Assembly (NCBI RefSeq): GCF_042646605.1
Contig: NZ_JBHRUG010000017.1
Span: forward strand, 361,644 to 425,643
DNA length: 64,000 bases
Direction of reading: 5' to 3'
From: Litchfieldella rifensis
GTDB lineage: Bacteria > Pseudomonadota > Gammaproteobacteria > Pseudomonadales > Halomonadaceae
Every line of letters begins with the position of its first letter. The first letter of the stretch is position 1. The position numbers and the translations under genes were made by a program. The notes under the pieces were generated by a model. That model was not told where the DNA came from and ran no database searches. It saw only the letters and a list, made by a program, of their open reading frames with translations. Below are positions 43,874-53,080 of this stretch, piece after piece.

Positions 43874-44016
43874 TTATCTGGAGACGATCCCTGTCAGTGC
43901 CTCGCTGCCGTAGTGCAAGCGAATGGCTTGGGGGTGATATCGCCGTAGCCGAACGTAGTGTACGTTACGGTAGATGAAAAGACGTAGTCCAGCAGCCGTA
44001 TCAGTGGGCTATCGAC
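43874..44016 (-). pseudogene. Frameshifted K+ channel pore fragment
   Basis: A minus-strand frame contains FSSTVTYTTFGYGDITP, the pore helix and TxGYGD selectivity filter of a two-helix (Ion_trans_2) potassium channel. After TP the frame shifts; the continuation LHYGSEALTGIVS is found in another frame and then stops. The first membrane helix and most of the second are missing. It lies directly upstream of the CPA2 antiporter gene, on the same strand. Confidence 0.6.
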
Positions 44017-44107
44017 CTGGCACTGGGGTGAAGTGAGGCTGGCTAGGGCCGTGGCGACCCCACCGTCGTGTATCGGCCAACGGTCGCCGCTGGGGAGGGC
44101 AGTTGGA

Positions 44108-45106
44108 ATGCGGCGATACCTCATTGTCTTGGCTCTGGTCCTGCTTCTCGTTCTGGCGGCGTTTGGGGGGATCTATCGGATCATGTTCCACATGCCTGGC
44201 GAGTCCTACCGCGGAACGCCGCCGCCCCTGGGCGCCGCACAAACGGCTTTGCGCGACCGCCTTCGGGCACACGTCCGGGAATTGGCCCAGCGGATCGGCG
44301 AGCGCCACTACTGGCGACCCGGGAACCTGCGTGACGCGGCCACCTATATCGAGCAGACATTCCGGAATGCCGGTCACGCACCAGTCAAGCATGCCGTTTC
44401 GATCCAGAGCGAGGTGTTCGAGAGTATCGAGGTAAGGCTGCCGGGAACTAGCCCGGACAACGAATCGCTGGTGATCGGTGCCCACTACGACACGATCCGC
44501 GGCACCCCCGGCGCCGACGACAACGCCTCTGGGGTGGCCGTTTTGCTCGAGCTGTCACGGCTGCTGCGGGTGGCGAACTTCAACCGGACCATCCGCCTGG
44601 TCGCCTTCGCGAACGAGGAAGCTCCCTTCTTTGGCAGCGAGGCCATGGGCAGCCTGAGCTATGCACGTCAGGCCCGCGCGAACGGCGACAACATCGTGGG
44701 CATGATCTCCCTGGAGATGCTGGGCTACTATACCGACGCACCCGACAGTCAGCGTCATCCCCCCTTGCTCGGCTACTTCTACCCGCATACGGGGAACTTC
44801 GTTGCCTTCGTGGGCAATACGGCGTCACGGCAACTGGTACGGCAGGCCATCGGAACCTTTCGTGAATATGCCGCCCTTCCCTCGGAAGGGCTGGCCGCGC
44901 CGGAACTGATCGGCGATATCCGGCGCTCGGACCATTGGGCATTCTGGCGGATGGGATATCCGGCCATGATGCTCACCGATACCGCCAACTTCCGAAACCC
45001 CAACTACCATGGTCCCCACGACACCTACGAGACGCTGGACTATGACACCATGGCACGGCTGACCGCGGCGCTGGCAAGGACCGTCGAGGACATGGCCCGG
45101 CAATGA
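44108..45106 (+). CDS. M28-family metallopeptidase
   Basis: This is a zinc aminopeptidase-type protein of 332 residues, with an N-terminal signal anchor (about residues 4-23). The active-site motifs are VIGAHYDTIRGTPGADDNASG, ANEEAPFFGSEAMGS (catalytic glutamate pair) and LEMLGYYTD. It is probably exported and anchored to the inner membrane, facing the periplasm. No clear ribosome site precedes the ATG. The stop overlaps the frame upstream of the YdbS-like gene, so they may share a transcript. Confidence 0.85.
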   Translation: MRRYLIVLALVLLLVLAAFGGIYRIMFHMPGESYRGTPPPLGAAQTALRDRLRAHVRELAQRIGERHYWRPGNLRDAATYIEQTFRNAGHAPVKHAVSIQSEVFESIEVRLPGTSPDNESLVIGAHYDTIRGTPGADDNASGVAVLLELSRLLRVANFNRTIRLVAFANEEAPFFGSEAMGSLSYARQARANGDNIVGMISLEMLGYYTDAPDSQRHPPLLGYFYPHTGNFVAFVGNTASRQLVRQAIGTFREYAALPSEGLAAPELIGDIRRSDHWAFWRMGYPAMMLTDTANFRNPNYHGPHDTYETLDYDTMARLTAALARTVEDMARQ

Positions 45107-45156
45107 CGTCTCGCCAGGAAAGCGGGTCATGCCCGCGATGGATGAGGAGGACGTTG

Positions 45157-45711
45157 ATGTTCTCGAATCTGCCGATCGACCCCGATGCGCTGCCTGCCGT
45201 AGAGCAGGCTCCCCTGACACCGGTATCGTCTCGTCTGGCGCCTTGCGCAGCGTTGCAGCAACTGTGGCGCTGGCTGCTGATGACCGCGGTGGTGCTGTGG
45301 TTGCCGGTGACAAATACGGTGCTCACGGCGTGGCAACCGTCGATTGCCGCCAGTGTCGGTGTGCTGGGCGTGGCGATGGTCGCCCTTGACTGGCGGGAGG
45401 CAAGGCGGCGCGCCTACGGGGTACGGAAGCACGACATCATCTACCGGCGCGGCCTGCTGATACACCGCACCCAGGTAGTGCCGCTGGTGCGCCTGCAGCA
45501 TGTCGAGACCTTGAGTTCCCCCATCGAACGCGCCTTCGGGTTGGTGAGGCTGGCCTGTTTCACCGCCGGTGGGCGAGGCGCCGACCTGTTGATTGAGGGC
45601 TTGTCGGCCCAGCGGGCAGAGGCGGTCAAGCGGTACCTGCTGTCGCGACTGGACGGTCGGAATCACGACGACCCTGCGCCGCCGGCTTCGCCGCCATCAG
45701 AGCCCGAATGA
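45157..45711 (+). CDS. PH-domain membrane protein, YdbS-like
   Basis: This 184-residue protein has two membrane helices and a bacterial PH domain (bPH2), with RRAYGVRKHDIIYRRGLL, HRTQVVPLVRLQHVET and GLVRLACFTAGG typical of the YdbS family. The start at 45157 has GAGGAGG upstream. It is immediately followed (gap seven bases) by the larger YdbT-like gene. In the Bacillus homologs these proteins are linked to resistance to antimicrobial peptides. Confidence 0.8.
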   Translation: MFSNLPIDPDALPAVEQAPLTPVSSRLAPCAALQQLWRWLLMTAVVLWLPVTNTVLTAWQPSIAASVGVLGVAMVALDWREARRRAYGVRKHDIIYRRGLLIHRTQVVPLVRLQHVETLSSPIERAFGLVRLACFTAGGRGADLLIEGLSAQRAEAVKRYLLSRLDGRNHDDPAPPASPPSEPE

Positions 45712-45718
45712 GTTCGTC

Positions 45719-47233
45719 ATGAGGCAGCCGCGTTCCTCACCACCGCTCGAGCACTGGCAGCGCCTCTCCCCCTGGGCGGTCGGTCTGTTGCTGATCACGA
45801 GCGTCATCACGCAGGTCAGACAGCATTTGCCCGTGGTGCTCGGTGCGGGTGCCGGTCTGGCCTTCATCGAGCGTATCGGGTTCTACGAGGTGCTGTTGGG
45901 TGGTGCGCTGCTGCTGTTGGCCGCGGTACTGCTCAGCCTGTTGTATTACCGGCGTTTTCGCTTTCGCCTCGACGACGAGGTGCTGGTGATCCAGAAAGGG
46001 TTGTTCGAACATCGTGAATTCAAGGTGGCGGCACATCATGTTCAGCATATCGCCGTGCATCAGCCGGTCTATATGCGCCCCTTCGGTGTCGTGCAATGGC
46101 AGGTGGAGACGCTGGCCGGTGAGGCCTCACGGATCGAATTGCCGGGCATTCGGCGTGATCTTGCGGATGCGCTCAGCCAACGACTGGGCGGTTCGACGCC
46201 GCCGGTCGCGGGCGCCACCGGGGGACTCCAGCAGGCCGAAAGGGACGAGCGGATTCGTTTCGCCATTACCCCCTGGGCTCTGACGCTGCACGGCCTGACC
46301 AGTCGGTCCATCTACCTGATCGCGGCAATGCTCTCCCCGTTGGTGCAGCCGCTGGAGCATTGGGTACAGGAATACCTGCCGCGTGCCGGCGCCTGGCGAT
46401 GGCTGCTGGATTCTCCAGGCGTGGTCTTGAGCCTGGGAGTGGTGACGCTGGTGGTGATACTGGCGGCTCTGGCGGTGATTGCGGCCTGGTGGCGTTTTCA
46501 TGGTTACGTGCTGCGCGATGACGGGGAACGCCAGGTGCAGGTCAGCGGCCTGCTTCAACGTCAGGAGCAGGCGCTGTCGTTGCGCAGGTTGCAGGTCGTG
46601 GAGTGGGTGCAGACCGGTCTCGGACGCGTCCTCGGACGTGGCTATCTGGTGTGTCACCAGTTCGGCACGCCAGCGGGTAGTGGCGCCGAAGAGGGGCGAC
46701 GGTTCCTGGTGCCTGGCTTGACCGGGGCGCAGGGGCAGGAGTTGACCCGCCTCCTGTGGCCAGGAGTATCGATGGACAGCCCCTTGGCACGGGTGACCGT
46801 GATCTATCGCCGCGTGCTCTTTCTCCGGCTGTTGCTGGCCATGATCACCGGGCTGGTGGGACTGGCCTGGCTGGCCGGCGAGGCTCGACCTTCCCTGCCG
46901 GTCTGGGGCTGGGGACTGCTGGCGTTATTCCTGATTGGCATGGCAGGAGCCGTGGCTCACCTGCGCTGGAAGGCGCTGGGCTGGGTTAGGGAAGGCTTTC
47001 ACATGCGGGTTCGACAGGGACTTTGGGGGCAGCGTACCAGCATCTTTCCCCTCCACAACGTCATCTCGGTCAGCATCCAGCAGAGCTGGCTGCAGCGCAG
47101 GCGAGGCCTGGCGACCCTGCATCTGTTCCTGGCCAACGGCAAGCTGACGCTGCCGTTTCTCGAGAAAACGGCGGCCCTGGCGCTGGCCGACCGGCTACTG
47201 GCCAGTGTGGAAGCGCCACCGCAGGTGGGGTGA
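45719..47233 (+). CDS. PH-domain membrane protein, YdbT-like
   Basis: This 504-residue protein carries three bPH2 domains separated by paired helices. The first shows RFRFRLDDEVLVIQKGLFEHREFKVAAHHVQHI; the second includes GYVLRDDGERQVQVSGLL and LRRLQVVEWVQT; the third ends HMRVRQGLWGQRTSIFPLHNVISVS. It is probably co-translated with the YdbS-like partner and forms a membrane complex with it. Function is unknown beyond the family link. Confidence 0.82.
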   Translation: MRQPRSSPPLEHWQRLSPWAVGLLLITSVITQVRQHLPVVLGAGAGLAFIERIGFYEVLLGGALLLLAAVLLSLLYYRRFRFRLDDEVLVIQKGLFEHREFKVAAHHVQHIAVHQPVYMRPFGVVQWQVETLAGEASRIELPGIRRDLADALSQRLGGSTPPVAGATGGLQQAERDERIRFAITPWALTLHGLTSRSIYLIAAMLSPLVQPLEHWVQEYLPRAGAWRWLLDSPGVVLSLGVVTLVVILAALAVIAAWWRFHGYVLRDDGERQVQVSGLLQRQEQALSLRRLQVVEWVQTGLGRVLGRGYLVCHQFGTPAGSGAEEGRRFLVPGLTGAQGQELTRLLWPGVSMDSPLARVTVIYRRVLFLRLLLAMITGLVGLAWLAGEARPSLPVWGWGLLALFLIGMAGAVAHLRWKALGWVREGFHMRVRQGLWGQRTSIFPLHNVISVSIQQSWLQRRRGLATLHLFLANGKLTLPFLEKTAALALADRLLASVEAPPQVG

Positions 47234-47308
47234 CTGGCCCGGCTCGATTGGATGCCCGTCAGCGACGAGTGCTGGAGCTTATCGGATAGGATGAAATCAG
47301 GACGCTTC

Positions 47309-48127
47309 CTACTCCGCCGGCACCTTCATCGACGTCTGGGGAGGGCGGTAGCCGATGCCGAACGTCTTGCCCTTCGCCGCCACGTCGTCGACGATGACTT
47401 GCCCGATCCCGCGCGAGCACGGCTCGATGCGCGCCTCGACGTGATAGACCTCGTGCAGGAGGGCGGGGGTAATAACGTCGTGCGAAGGGCCACAAGCGAT
47501 CAGCTCGCCGTTCGCAATGACCATGGTGTGGTCGGAAAAGCGTAGCGCGTGATTGAGGTCATGCAAGGCGATCAGGACCACCATGCCGCGCGCGCGGGCG
47601 AGACTCCGCATGTAGGTGAGCACTTCCACCTGCCGCGAGAGGTCGAGCGCCGAGGTCGGCTCGTCCATCAGCAGCACGTCCGGGTCCCGCACGAGCATCT
47701 GCGCCAGGCTTGCGAGCTGCCGCTGGCCGCCGGAAAGCTCGCCGATATTCTTGAAGGCGATGTCCGCGATGCCGAGCGCCTCCAGGGTCTCGTCGATGCG
47801 CCCCAGATCGTCGTCGCCGACGGACCAGGACGACCCCTGCTTGCGGGCGAGCAGGATCGATTCGTAGACGGTGAGCACGGCGTTGGCAGAGGTGTCCTGC
47901 GGCATATAGCAGACGGCGTCCCGTCCCCGCCTCGCGCCCTCGACATGCACCTGCCCTGGTCCTCGCAGGAGCCCCGCGATGCGCTTGAAGAGCGTCGACT
48001 TGCCGGCCGCGTTGGGGCCGATCACCGCCACCACCTCGCCGCCCGCAAAGGCCGGTGTCGTCACGTCCTGGACCAGGGGCTTTCTGCCATAACGCGCGCC
48101 GAGATCGTCGAGCCGGATGCTTACCAT
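47309..48127 (-). CDS. Iron-siderophore ABC transporter ATP-binding protein
   Basis: This is the ATPase of a FecE/FhuC-type importer, 272 residues. Motifs: Walker A GPNAAGKST, Q-loop CYMPQDTS, signature LSGGQRQL, Walker B LLMDEPTSALD and the H-loop ALHDLNHAL. The start overlaps the permease stop by seven bases. It is the last gene of a three-gene operon. Confidence 0.92.
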   Translation of the reverse strand: MVSIRLDDLGARYGRKPLVQDVTTPAFAGGEVVAVIGPNAAGKSTLFKRIAGLLRGPGQVHVEGARRGRDAVCYMPQDTSANAVLTVYESILLARKQGSSWSVGDDDLGRIDETLEALGIADIAFKNIGELSGGQRQLASLAQMLVRDPDVLLMDEPTSALDLSRQVEVLTYMRSLARARGMVVLIALHDLNHALRFSDHTMVIANGELIACGPSHDVITPALLHEVYHVEARIEPCSRGIGQVIVDDVAAKGKTFGIGYRPPQTSMKVPAE

Positions 48128-49194
48128 GAGCGCCTCGCATTGGAGAGAATGAGGGAGACGAAGAAGGGAATGCCGATGAGCGACGTCACGACGCCAATCG
48201 GAAAGATGGTTCCCGAGACGAGGGACTTGCTGACCACGGAACTGGCGGAGAGGATGAGCGCCCCGGCCAGTGCGGACGCGGGCAGGAAAAAGCGCTGATC
48301 CTCACCGATCACCATGCGCGCGATGTGGGGCCCCACCAGCCCGATGAAGCCGATCGTGCCCACGAAGGCCACCGGGATGGCGGCCAGCAGGCTCACCATC
48401 ATCATCGTCTCCAGGCGCAGCCGCGTGACCTTGACGCCGAAGCTCGCCGCCTTGCTCTCACCCAGCCTGAGCGCCGTCAGCGCCCAGGCGCGCCGTGCGA
48501 AGACGGGCAGCGTGACGAAGAGAGCGAGCGTGGTGATGGCGAGCTTCGGCCAGGTCGCCTTGGTGAGGCTTCCCATGGTCCAGAAGACGACGGCGGCCAG
48601 GGCCTGTGCGGAAGACAGGTACTGGACGAGCGCCAGCAGCGCGTTGAACGTGAAAACCAGTGCGATGCCGAGCAGCACGATGGTCTCGACCGTCACGCCG
48701 CGCTTGACGCTCAGGAGATGGATCAGGAAGGCCGCCAGCATGGCCATGACAAAGGCGTTGAGCGGCACCACATAGTCGATGGCCGCAGGGATGAGGACCA
48801 CGCCAAAGGCCAGCGCAAGGGCCGCGCCGAAGCTCGCGGCGGCCGAGATCCCCAGCGTGAAGGGGCTTGCCAGCGGGTTGTTGAGAATGGTCTGCATCTG
48901 CGCCCCCGCGACACTGAGCGCCGCACCGACCACCACGGCCATCAGCGCCACCGGCATGCGGATCTCCCACACCACGACGCGCACCTGCTGTGTCACGCTG
49001 CCGGGAGCAAACAGCGCCTGCACCACCTCGCCGAGGCTGTAACGGGCGGGACCGAGTGCGAGATCGACGCAAAGGCTGAAGAGGAGCGCCAGGCCGAGCC
49101 CGATGAGGATCAGTTGCCGCCGCCAGACGAGGGCACGGTAGCGGCCGCGTTCCTCGTCCGGGGTGGGTTGGGCGCTAGTCGTGGGCTCACTCAT
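48121..49194 (-). CDS. FecCD-family iron-siderophore permease
   Basis: This is an inner-membrane permease of about 357 residues with nine or ten helices. The FecCD signatures LALGPARYSLGEVVQ, RMPVALMAVVVGAALSVAGAQMQTILNNPLASPFTLGIS and GTIGFIGLVGPHIARM are clear. The start at 49194 overlaps the binding-protein stop by eight bases; an upstream extension is not conserved in character. It acts with the ATPase and binding protein. Confidence 0.92.
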   Translation of the reverse strand: MSEPTTSAQPTPDEERGRYRALVWRRQLILIGLGLALLFSLCVDLALGPARYSLGEVVQALFAPGSVTQQVRVVVWEIRMPVALMAVVVGAALSVAGAQMQTILNNPLASPFTLGISAAASFGAALALAFGVVLIPAAIDYVVPLNAFVMAMLAAFLIHLLSVKRGVTVETIVLLGIALVFTFNALLALVQYLSSAQALAAVVFWTMGSLTKATWPKLAITTLALFVTLPVFARRAWALTALRLGESKAASFGVKVTRLRLETMMMVSLLAAIPVAFVGTIGFIGLVGPHIARMVIGEDQRFFLPASALAGALILSASSVVSKSLVSGTIFPIGVVTSLIGIPFFVSLILSNARRSW

Positions 49195-50323
49195 CGGAAA
49201 GCGAGACCCAATGGCCAGGCCGGTAGGTGACCGGCAGGTACCTTTCGTGCAGTTCGCGGAAGGTCGCCTCGGGATCGAGATCGGCGAACAGCTCGGGGTG
49301 TAGCCACTTCGCCATCTGCTGGATGGCGACGAACTGATAGGGGCTGTTGTAGAACTGGTGCCAGATGGCATGCATCTGGTCCGTCTCGACGGCCTTCACG
49401 CCGATCAGCGCCGGTCGTTCGGTCAATGCATCGAGCTTGCGCAGCGCTTCCGCCTCGTCCCGATCAGGACCGACACCGACCCAGTTGCCGCCAGGTACAT
49501 AGGCCTCCCAATAGCCGCCGGTGACGATGATATGGTCCGGGTTGGAGGCGATGATCTGTTCGGGGTTGAGCGTACCGAAAGTGCCGGGAATGATATCCTT
49601 GGCAATGTTCTGCCCGCCGGCCATTTCGACGAACTTGCCGAAATTGCCGTCGCCGAAACTCATGCAGCAATCGTCCGAATAGCCGCCGGCGCGATCGATA
49701 AAGACGGCCGGACGCTCGGGATCTGCCTCTGCGATGACATCGGTGACACGCCTGATTTCGGCGGCGCGCCAGGCGCTGAATGCCTCGGCCCGCTCTTCCT
49801 CGCCGAACAGCCGACCGAAAAGGCGCATGCTTGGCTCGGTATTGATGAAGGGATGCTCCCGAAAGTCGACATAGACCACGGGGATGCCGGCGGCAGCGAG
49901 CTTCTCGATATACCTGGCGTCTTCCGTCGCCTGCTTCGACTCGATGTTCATGATCACCACGTCGGGATCGAGGGCAACCGCCTGCTCCACGTCGAAGGTG
50001 CCATCCTTGAAGCCGCCGAATGTCGGGATCGCCGCCATCTGCGGAAACTGCTCGAGATAGATGGCATAGTTGTCGGGATCGGCCTGACTGAAATCCTCGC
50101 GCCAGCCGACCACGCGTCTAAAGGGATCGTCCGTGTCGAGCGCGGCGACGAGATAGATCTGCCGTCCTTCGCCGAGAATGACTCTCTGCACCGGCACGTT
50201 CACTTCGACCTGGCGGCCGGCGATATCGGTCACCGTGACGGTCTCTGCCTGCGCGTGGAGGGTCGGGGACAAGGCGGCGAAAAAGACGAGGGCAGCACGC
50301 GCTGCAAACTTCCGGAGATTCAT
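49187..50323 (-). CDS. Iron-siderophore periplasmic binding protein
   Basis: This is a class III periplasmic binding protein of 378 residues. A signal peptide is evident (RKFAARAALVFFAALSPTLHAQAE). The body has the TVTDIAGRQVEVNVPVQRVIL start and repeated helices of the FecB/FepB fold. SDDCCMSFGDGNFG contains adjacent cysteines. It is the first gene of the operon, preceded by a Fur-like dyad. The substrate (which siderophore or heme) is undetermined, and no TonB receptor is adjacent. Confidence 0.88.
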   Translation of the reverse strand: MNLRKFAARAALVFFAALSPTLHAQAETVTVTDIAGRQVEVNVPVQRVILGEGRQIYLVAALDTDDPFRRVVGWREDFSQADPDNYAIYLEQFPQMAAIPTFGGFKDGTFDVEQAVALDPDVVIMNIESKQATEDARYIEKLAAAGIPVVYVDFREHPFINTEPSMRLFGRLFGEEERAEAFSAWRAAEIRRVTDVIAEADPERPAVFIDRAGGYSDDCCMSFGDGNFGKFVEMAGGQNIAKDIIPGTFGTLNPEQIIASNPDHIIVTGGYWEAYVPGGNWVGVGPDRDEAEALRKLDALTERPALIGVKAVETDQMHAIWHQFYNSPYQFVAIQQMAKWLHPELFADLDPEATFRELHERYLPVTYRPGHWVSLSDE

Positions 50324-50362
50324 GGCGGTCTCGCGGTTGAGAAAGGAATGCGCAGAACTCTA

Positions 50363-50384
50363 TGAGAAATGACTCCTATTCTCA
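50363..50384 (-). promoter_or_regulatory. Candidate Fur-type operator of the iron ABC operon
   Basis: An inverted repeat TGAGAA-N10-TTCTCA lies 40-61 bases before the start of the iron-binding protein gene. It resembles half-sites of Fur boxes; the assignment is inferred from context. Confidence 0.35.
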
Positions 50385-50505
50385 AGAAGTATCTGCTAGC
50401 GCGATTCCCATCTCTGGCCCCAAGAAGCGAGCCTATGATGGCGGCACAGGCAAGTCATCCGCTGCGGGACAGAGGCGCGACTACTGCTTTGGAGTGCGCG
50501 TTACA

Positions 50506-51054
50506 CTATTTCCATTTGATGTTGCAGCCCATGGACGGCATCTGGTTGGTATCCGGTGCCTCGCCGGCCAGCACGGCATCAGCCGCGGCACGCAGATCCC
50601 TGCCGGTCACCGGTGTGTCCTTGCTCGGACGGCTGTCGTCGAACTGGCCCCGGTAGGCCAATCGGTGGTCACGGTCATAGAGGAAGAAGTCCGGCGTGCA
50701 GGCCGCCTGGAAGGTACGCGCCACTTCCTGGGTCTCGTCCACCAGATAGGGGAAGGGGTAGCCGCGCATACGGGCCTCTTCGATCATGCGCTCGGGCCGG
50801 TCGTCCGGATGAGCCTGGAAATCGTTGCTGTTGATAGCGACCACCGCCATACCCCGGTCCATGTATTCGCGGGCGAAGTCGGCGAAGGCATTGGCGATGT
50901 GCTTCACGAAGGGGCAGTGGTTGCAGATGAAGACCACCAGCAAAGGCTTGTCATGGAACTGGTCGCTGTCCACCTCCGCCCCAAGCGGGTCGGGAAGGCG
51001 AAAAGCCGGCATGGGGCTGCCCAGTTCGATCATGTTGGAAGGAGTCCGTGACAT
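50506..51054 (-). CDS. Thioredoxin-like redoxin family protein
   Basis: This is a 182-residue AhpC/TSA-type redoxin, cytoplasmic. It carries CNHCPFVKHI (a CxxC-type motif), NSNDFQAHPDDRPE and CTPDFFLYD; these are typical of the thiol-disulfide family often annotated as putative peroxiredoxin. The partner and substrate are unknown. It is a single gene next to the iron ABC operon on the same strand. Confidence 0.82.
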   Translation of the reverse strand: MSRTPSNMIELGSPMPAFRLPDPLGAEVDSDQFHDKPLLVVFICNHCPFVKHIANAFADFAREYMDRGMAVVAINSNDFQAHPDDRPERMIEEARMRGYPFPYLVDETQEVARTFQAACTPDFFLYDRDHRLAYRGQFDDSRPSKDTPVTGRDLRAAADAVLAGEAPDTNQMPSMGCNIKWK

Positions 51055-51123
51055 GGGGATTAGGCCTCTTCTCCTGTGGTTGATTGGGTTCAGGGTAGCA
51101 AAAAGCGCCAGTTACACTCTTTG

Positions 51124-51388
51124 ACCTGCTGGTATCCGACGGTTCGCTCATGTCCTGCCACGTGCTGCCGAATGGACTCGCCGACTGCGTGGACTCCGCG
51201 CCAACGCCTCCCGCTGCAGCCATGCTGAGCTCGACGAGGCCGAGGAGCTCGATGATGGCGATCCCGTGGAGTTGGCCGGCCAGTATTCGACACTGCGGCG
51301 GCGCTATCCGTGGATCAACGTGCTCGGCGGATGCTGTGGAACGGACCACCGCCATATCGCGCAGATCGCCGTGGCCTGCCAAGGTTGA
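51124..51388 (+). pseudogene. C-terminal remnant of a homocysteine S-methyltransferase
   Basis: A frame without a start gives LRGLRANASRCSHAELDEAEEL, then RYPWINVLGGCCGTDHRHI, the zinc-binding GGCCG end of homocysteine S-methyltransferases (MmuM-type), and a natural stop. The N-terminal two thirds including the first cysteine motif are missing; a stop lies in frame directly upstream. It is a decayed gene between the redoxin and the PhoD gene. Confidence 0.7.
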
Positions 51389-51529
51389 TCAAGTGGGGCA
51401 GCGGACCCTCTCACTTCAGGAAGCAGTAAAGAGGCGTTGTCTTGCGTCGGTCACCAGACTGCCAAGGCTCTGTCACTTGTGCCATTCATCATGACGCCTC
51501 ATCCATCCATGGAAAGGGGGAGGGGCATC

Positions 51530-53080
51530 ATGAAACTGACGCGTCGTGGTTTTCTCGAGTTGGGGATCAAAAGTGGCGCCGCTGCGGGGATGCTGGTAGG
51601 GGCGCCGGCAGTGGTGCTGGCCGAAGCGCGTCGGCCGATTGTCGTGGGCGGTGTGATGAGTGGCGATCCGCTGAGCGATCGGGCCATGTTGTGGAGCCGC
51701 ACCGATCGGCCCGCACGGATGCTGATCGAACTTGCCGATAACCCGGCATTTCGTGGCGCGCGCCTGTTACGCGGTCCGGAGGCACTGCCGATAACGGATT
51801 TCACGGCCAAGCTGGATCTGACCGGCCTGGGGGACATGGACGAGGTGCACTATCGAGTGCGCTTCGTCACGCTGGATGATCATCGTGCCGAGAGCGAGTC
51901 GGTGAGTGGGCGATTGCGCCTGCCGTCCGCGAGCCGCCGCGATGTCCGCTTCGTTTGGTCCGGGGATACGGTGGGGCAGGGCTGGGGGATCGATGAGTCG
52001 CGGGGCGGCATGCACATCTACGACACCATGCGTCGCCAGCGGCCGGATTTCTTTATCCATTCCGGTGACAGCGTGTATGCCGATGGCCCATTGCAGGAGA
52101 CGGTGGAGCTGCCCGATGGCGAGGTGTGGCGCAACCGGCTGACTCCCGCCAAACTCAAGGTGGCCGAAACCCTCGATGAGTTCCGCGGCCAGTATGCCTA
52201 CAACCTGCTGGATGACAACCTGCGGCGCTTCAATGCCGAGGTGCCGATGCTGGCACAGTGGGACGATCACGAGACCACCAACAACTGGTATCCCGGCAAG
52301 CGGCTCGAGGACGAGCGCTACAGTGAAACGCAGGTTTCGCTGCTGGCGGCGCGAGCCCGGCGTGCTTTCCTCGAGTATATGCCCATTCGCCAGCGTCCCG
52401 AGGCCCCGAATCGCATCTATCGCCGCTTCCCCTATGGCCCTGGCCTTGAGGTGTTCATGCTCGACATGCGCAGTCATCGGGGGCCCAACACGGCCAATCG
52501 TCAGGCCACGGCATCGCCGGACAGCGAGTTTCTGGGACAGCAGCAATTCGACTGGCTGCTGAGCGGCCTGCGCAACTCTCAGGCGACATGGAAGATCATT
52601 GCCGCCGATATGCCCGTCGGACTGGTAGTCAGTGACGAGGAAAACTTCGAAGCGATTGCCAATGCCGACGATGGCAAGCCCGCTGGACGCGAGATGCAGA
52701 TCGCCCGGCTGCTCAAGGCCATGCGTGACGAGGGTATTCGCAACGTGGTGTGGCTCACGGCGGATGTGCACTACACGGCGGCGCACCATTACTCGCCGGA
52801 GCGCGCTATCTTCCAGGATTTCGAGCCGTTCTGGGAGTTTGTCAGCGGCCCGCTGCATGCCGGTACCTTCGGCCCCGGTGCTTTGGATATGACTTTCGGG
52901 CCGGCGGTGGCCTATCAGAAAGCGCCGCCGGAAGGGCAGGCGAACCTACCGCCGTCGGCGGGTTATCAGTTCTTCGGTCAAGTGGACCTGGACGGCGAAA
53001 GCGAGGAGTTGACCGTCACGTTGATGGATAGCGAAGGCCAGTCCCTGTTTCGTCAGGTATTGTCACCCCAGCAAGCCTGA
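51530..53080 (+). CDS. PhoD-like alkaline phosphatase/phosphodiesterase, Tat-exported
   Basis: This is a secreted metallophosphatase of 516 residues. The N-terminus has a Tat signal (LTRRGFLELGIKSGAAAGMLVG). PhoD-type motifs follow: VMSGDPLSDRAMLWSRTD, FVWSGDTVGQGWG, FFIHSGDSVYADGP, LAQWDDHETTNNWYPG and WLTADVHYTAAHHY. The start at 51530 has a GGGGAGGGG site. The protein would hydrolyse phosphodiesters or monoesters in the periplasm. A hairpin (53095-53142) follows the stop. Confidence 0.9.
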   Translation: MKLTRRGFLELGIKSGAAAGMLVGAPAVVLAEARRPIVVGGVMSGDPLSDRAMLWSRTDRPARMLIELADNPAFRGARLLRGPEALPITDFTAKLDLTGLGDMDEVHYRVRFVTLDDHRAESESVSGRLRLPSASRRDVRFVWSGDTVGQGWGIDESRGGMHIYDTMRRQRPDFFIHSGDSVYADGPLQETVELPDGEVWRNRLTPAKLKVAETLDEFRGQYAYNLLDDNLRRFNAEVPMLAQWDDHETTNNWYPGKRLEDERYSETQVSLLAARARRAFLEYMPIRQRPEAPNRIYRRFPYGPGLEVFMLDMRSHRGPNTANRQATASPDSEFLGQQQFDWLLSGLRNSQATWKIIAADMPVGLVVSDEENFEAIANADDGKPAGREMQIARLLKAMRDEGIRNVVWLTADVHYTAAHHYSPERAIFQDFEPFWEFVSGPLHAGTFGPGALDMTFGPAVAYQKAPPEGQANLPPSAGYQFFGQVDLDGESEELTVTLMDSEGQSLFRQVLSPQQA

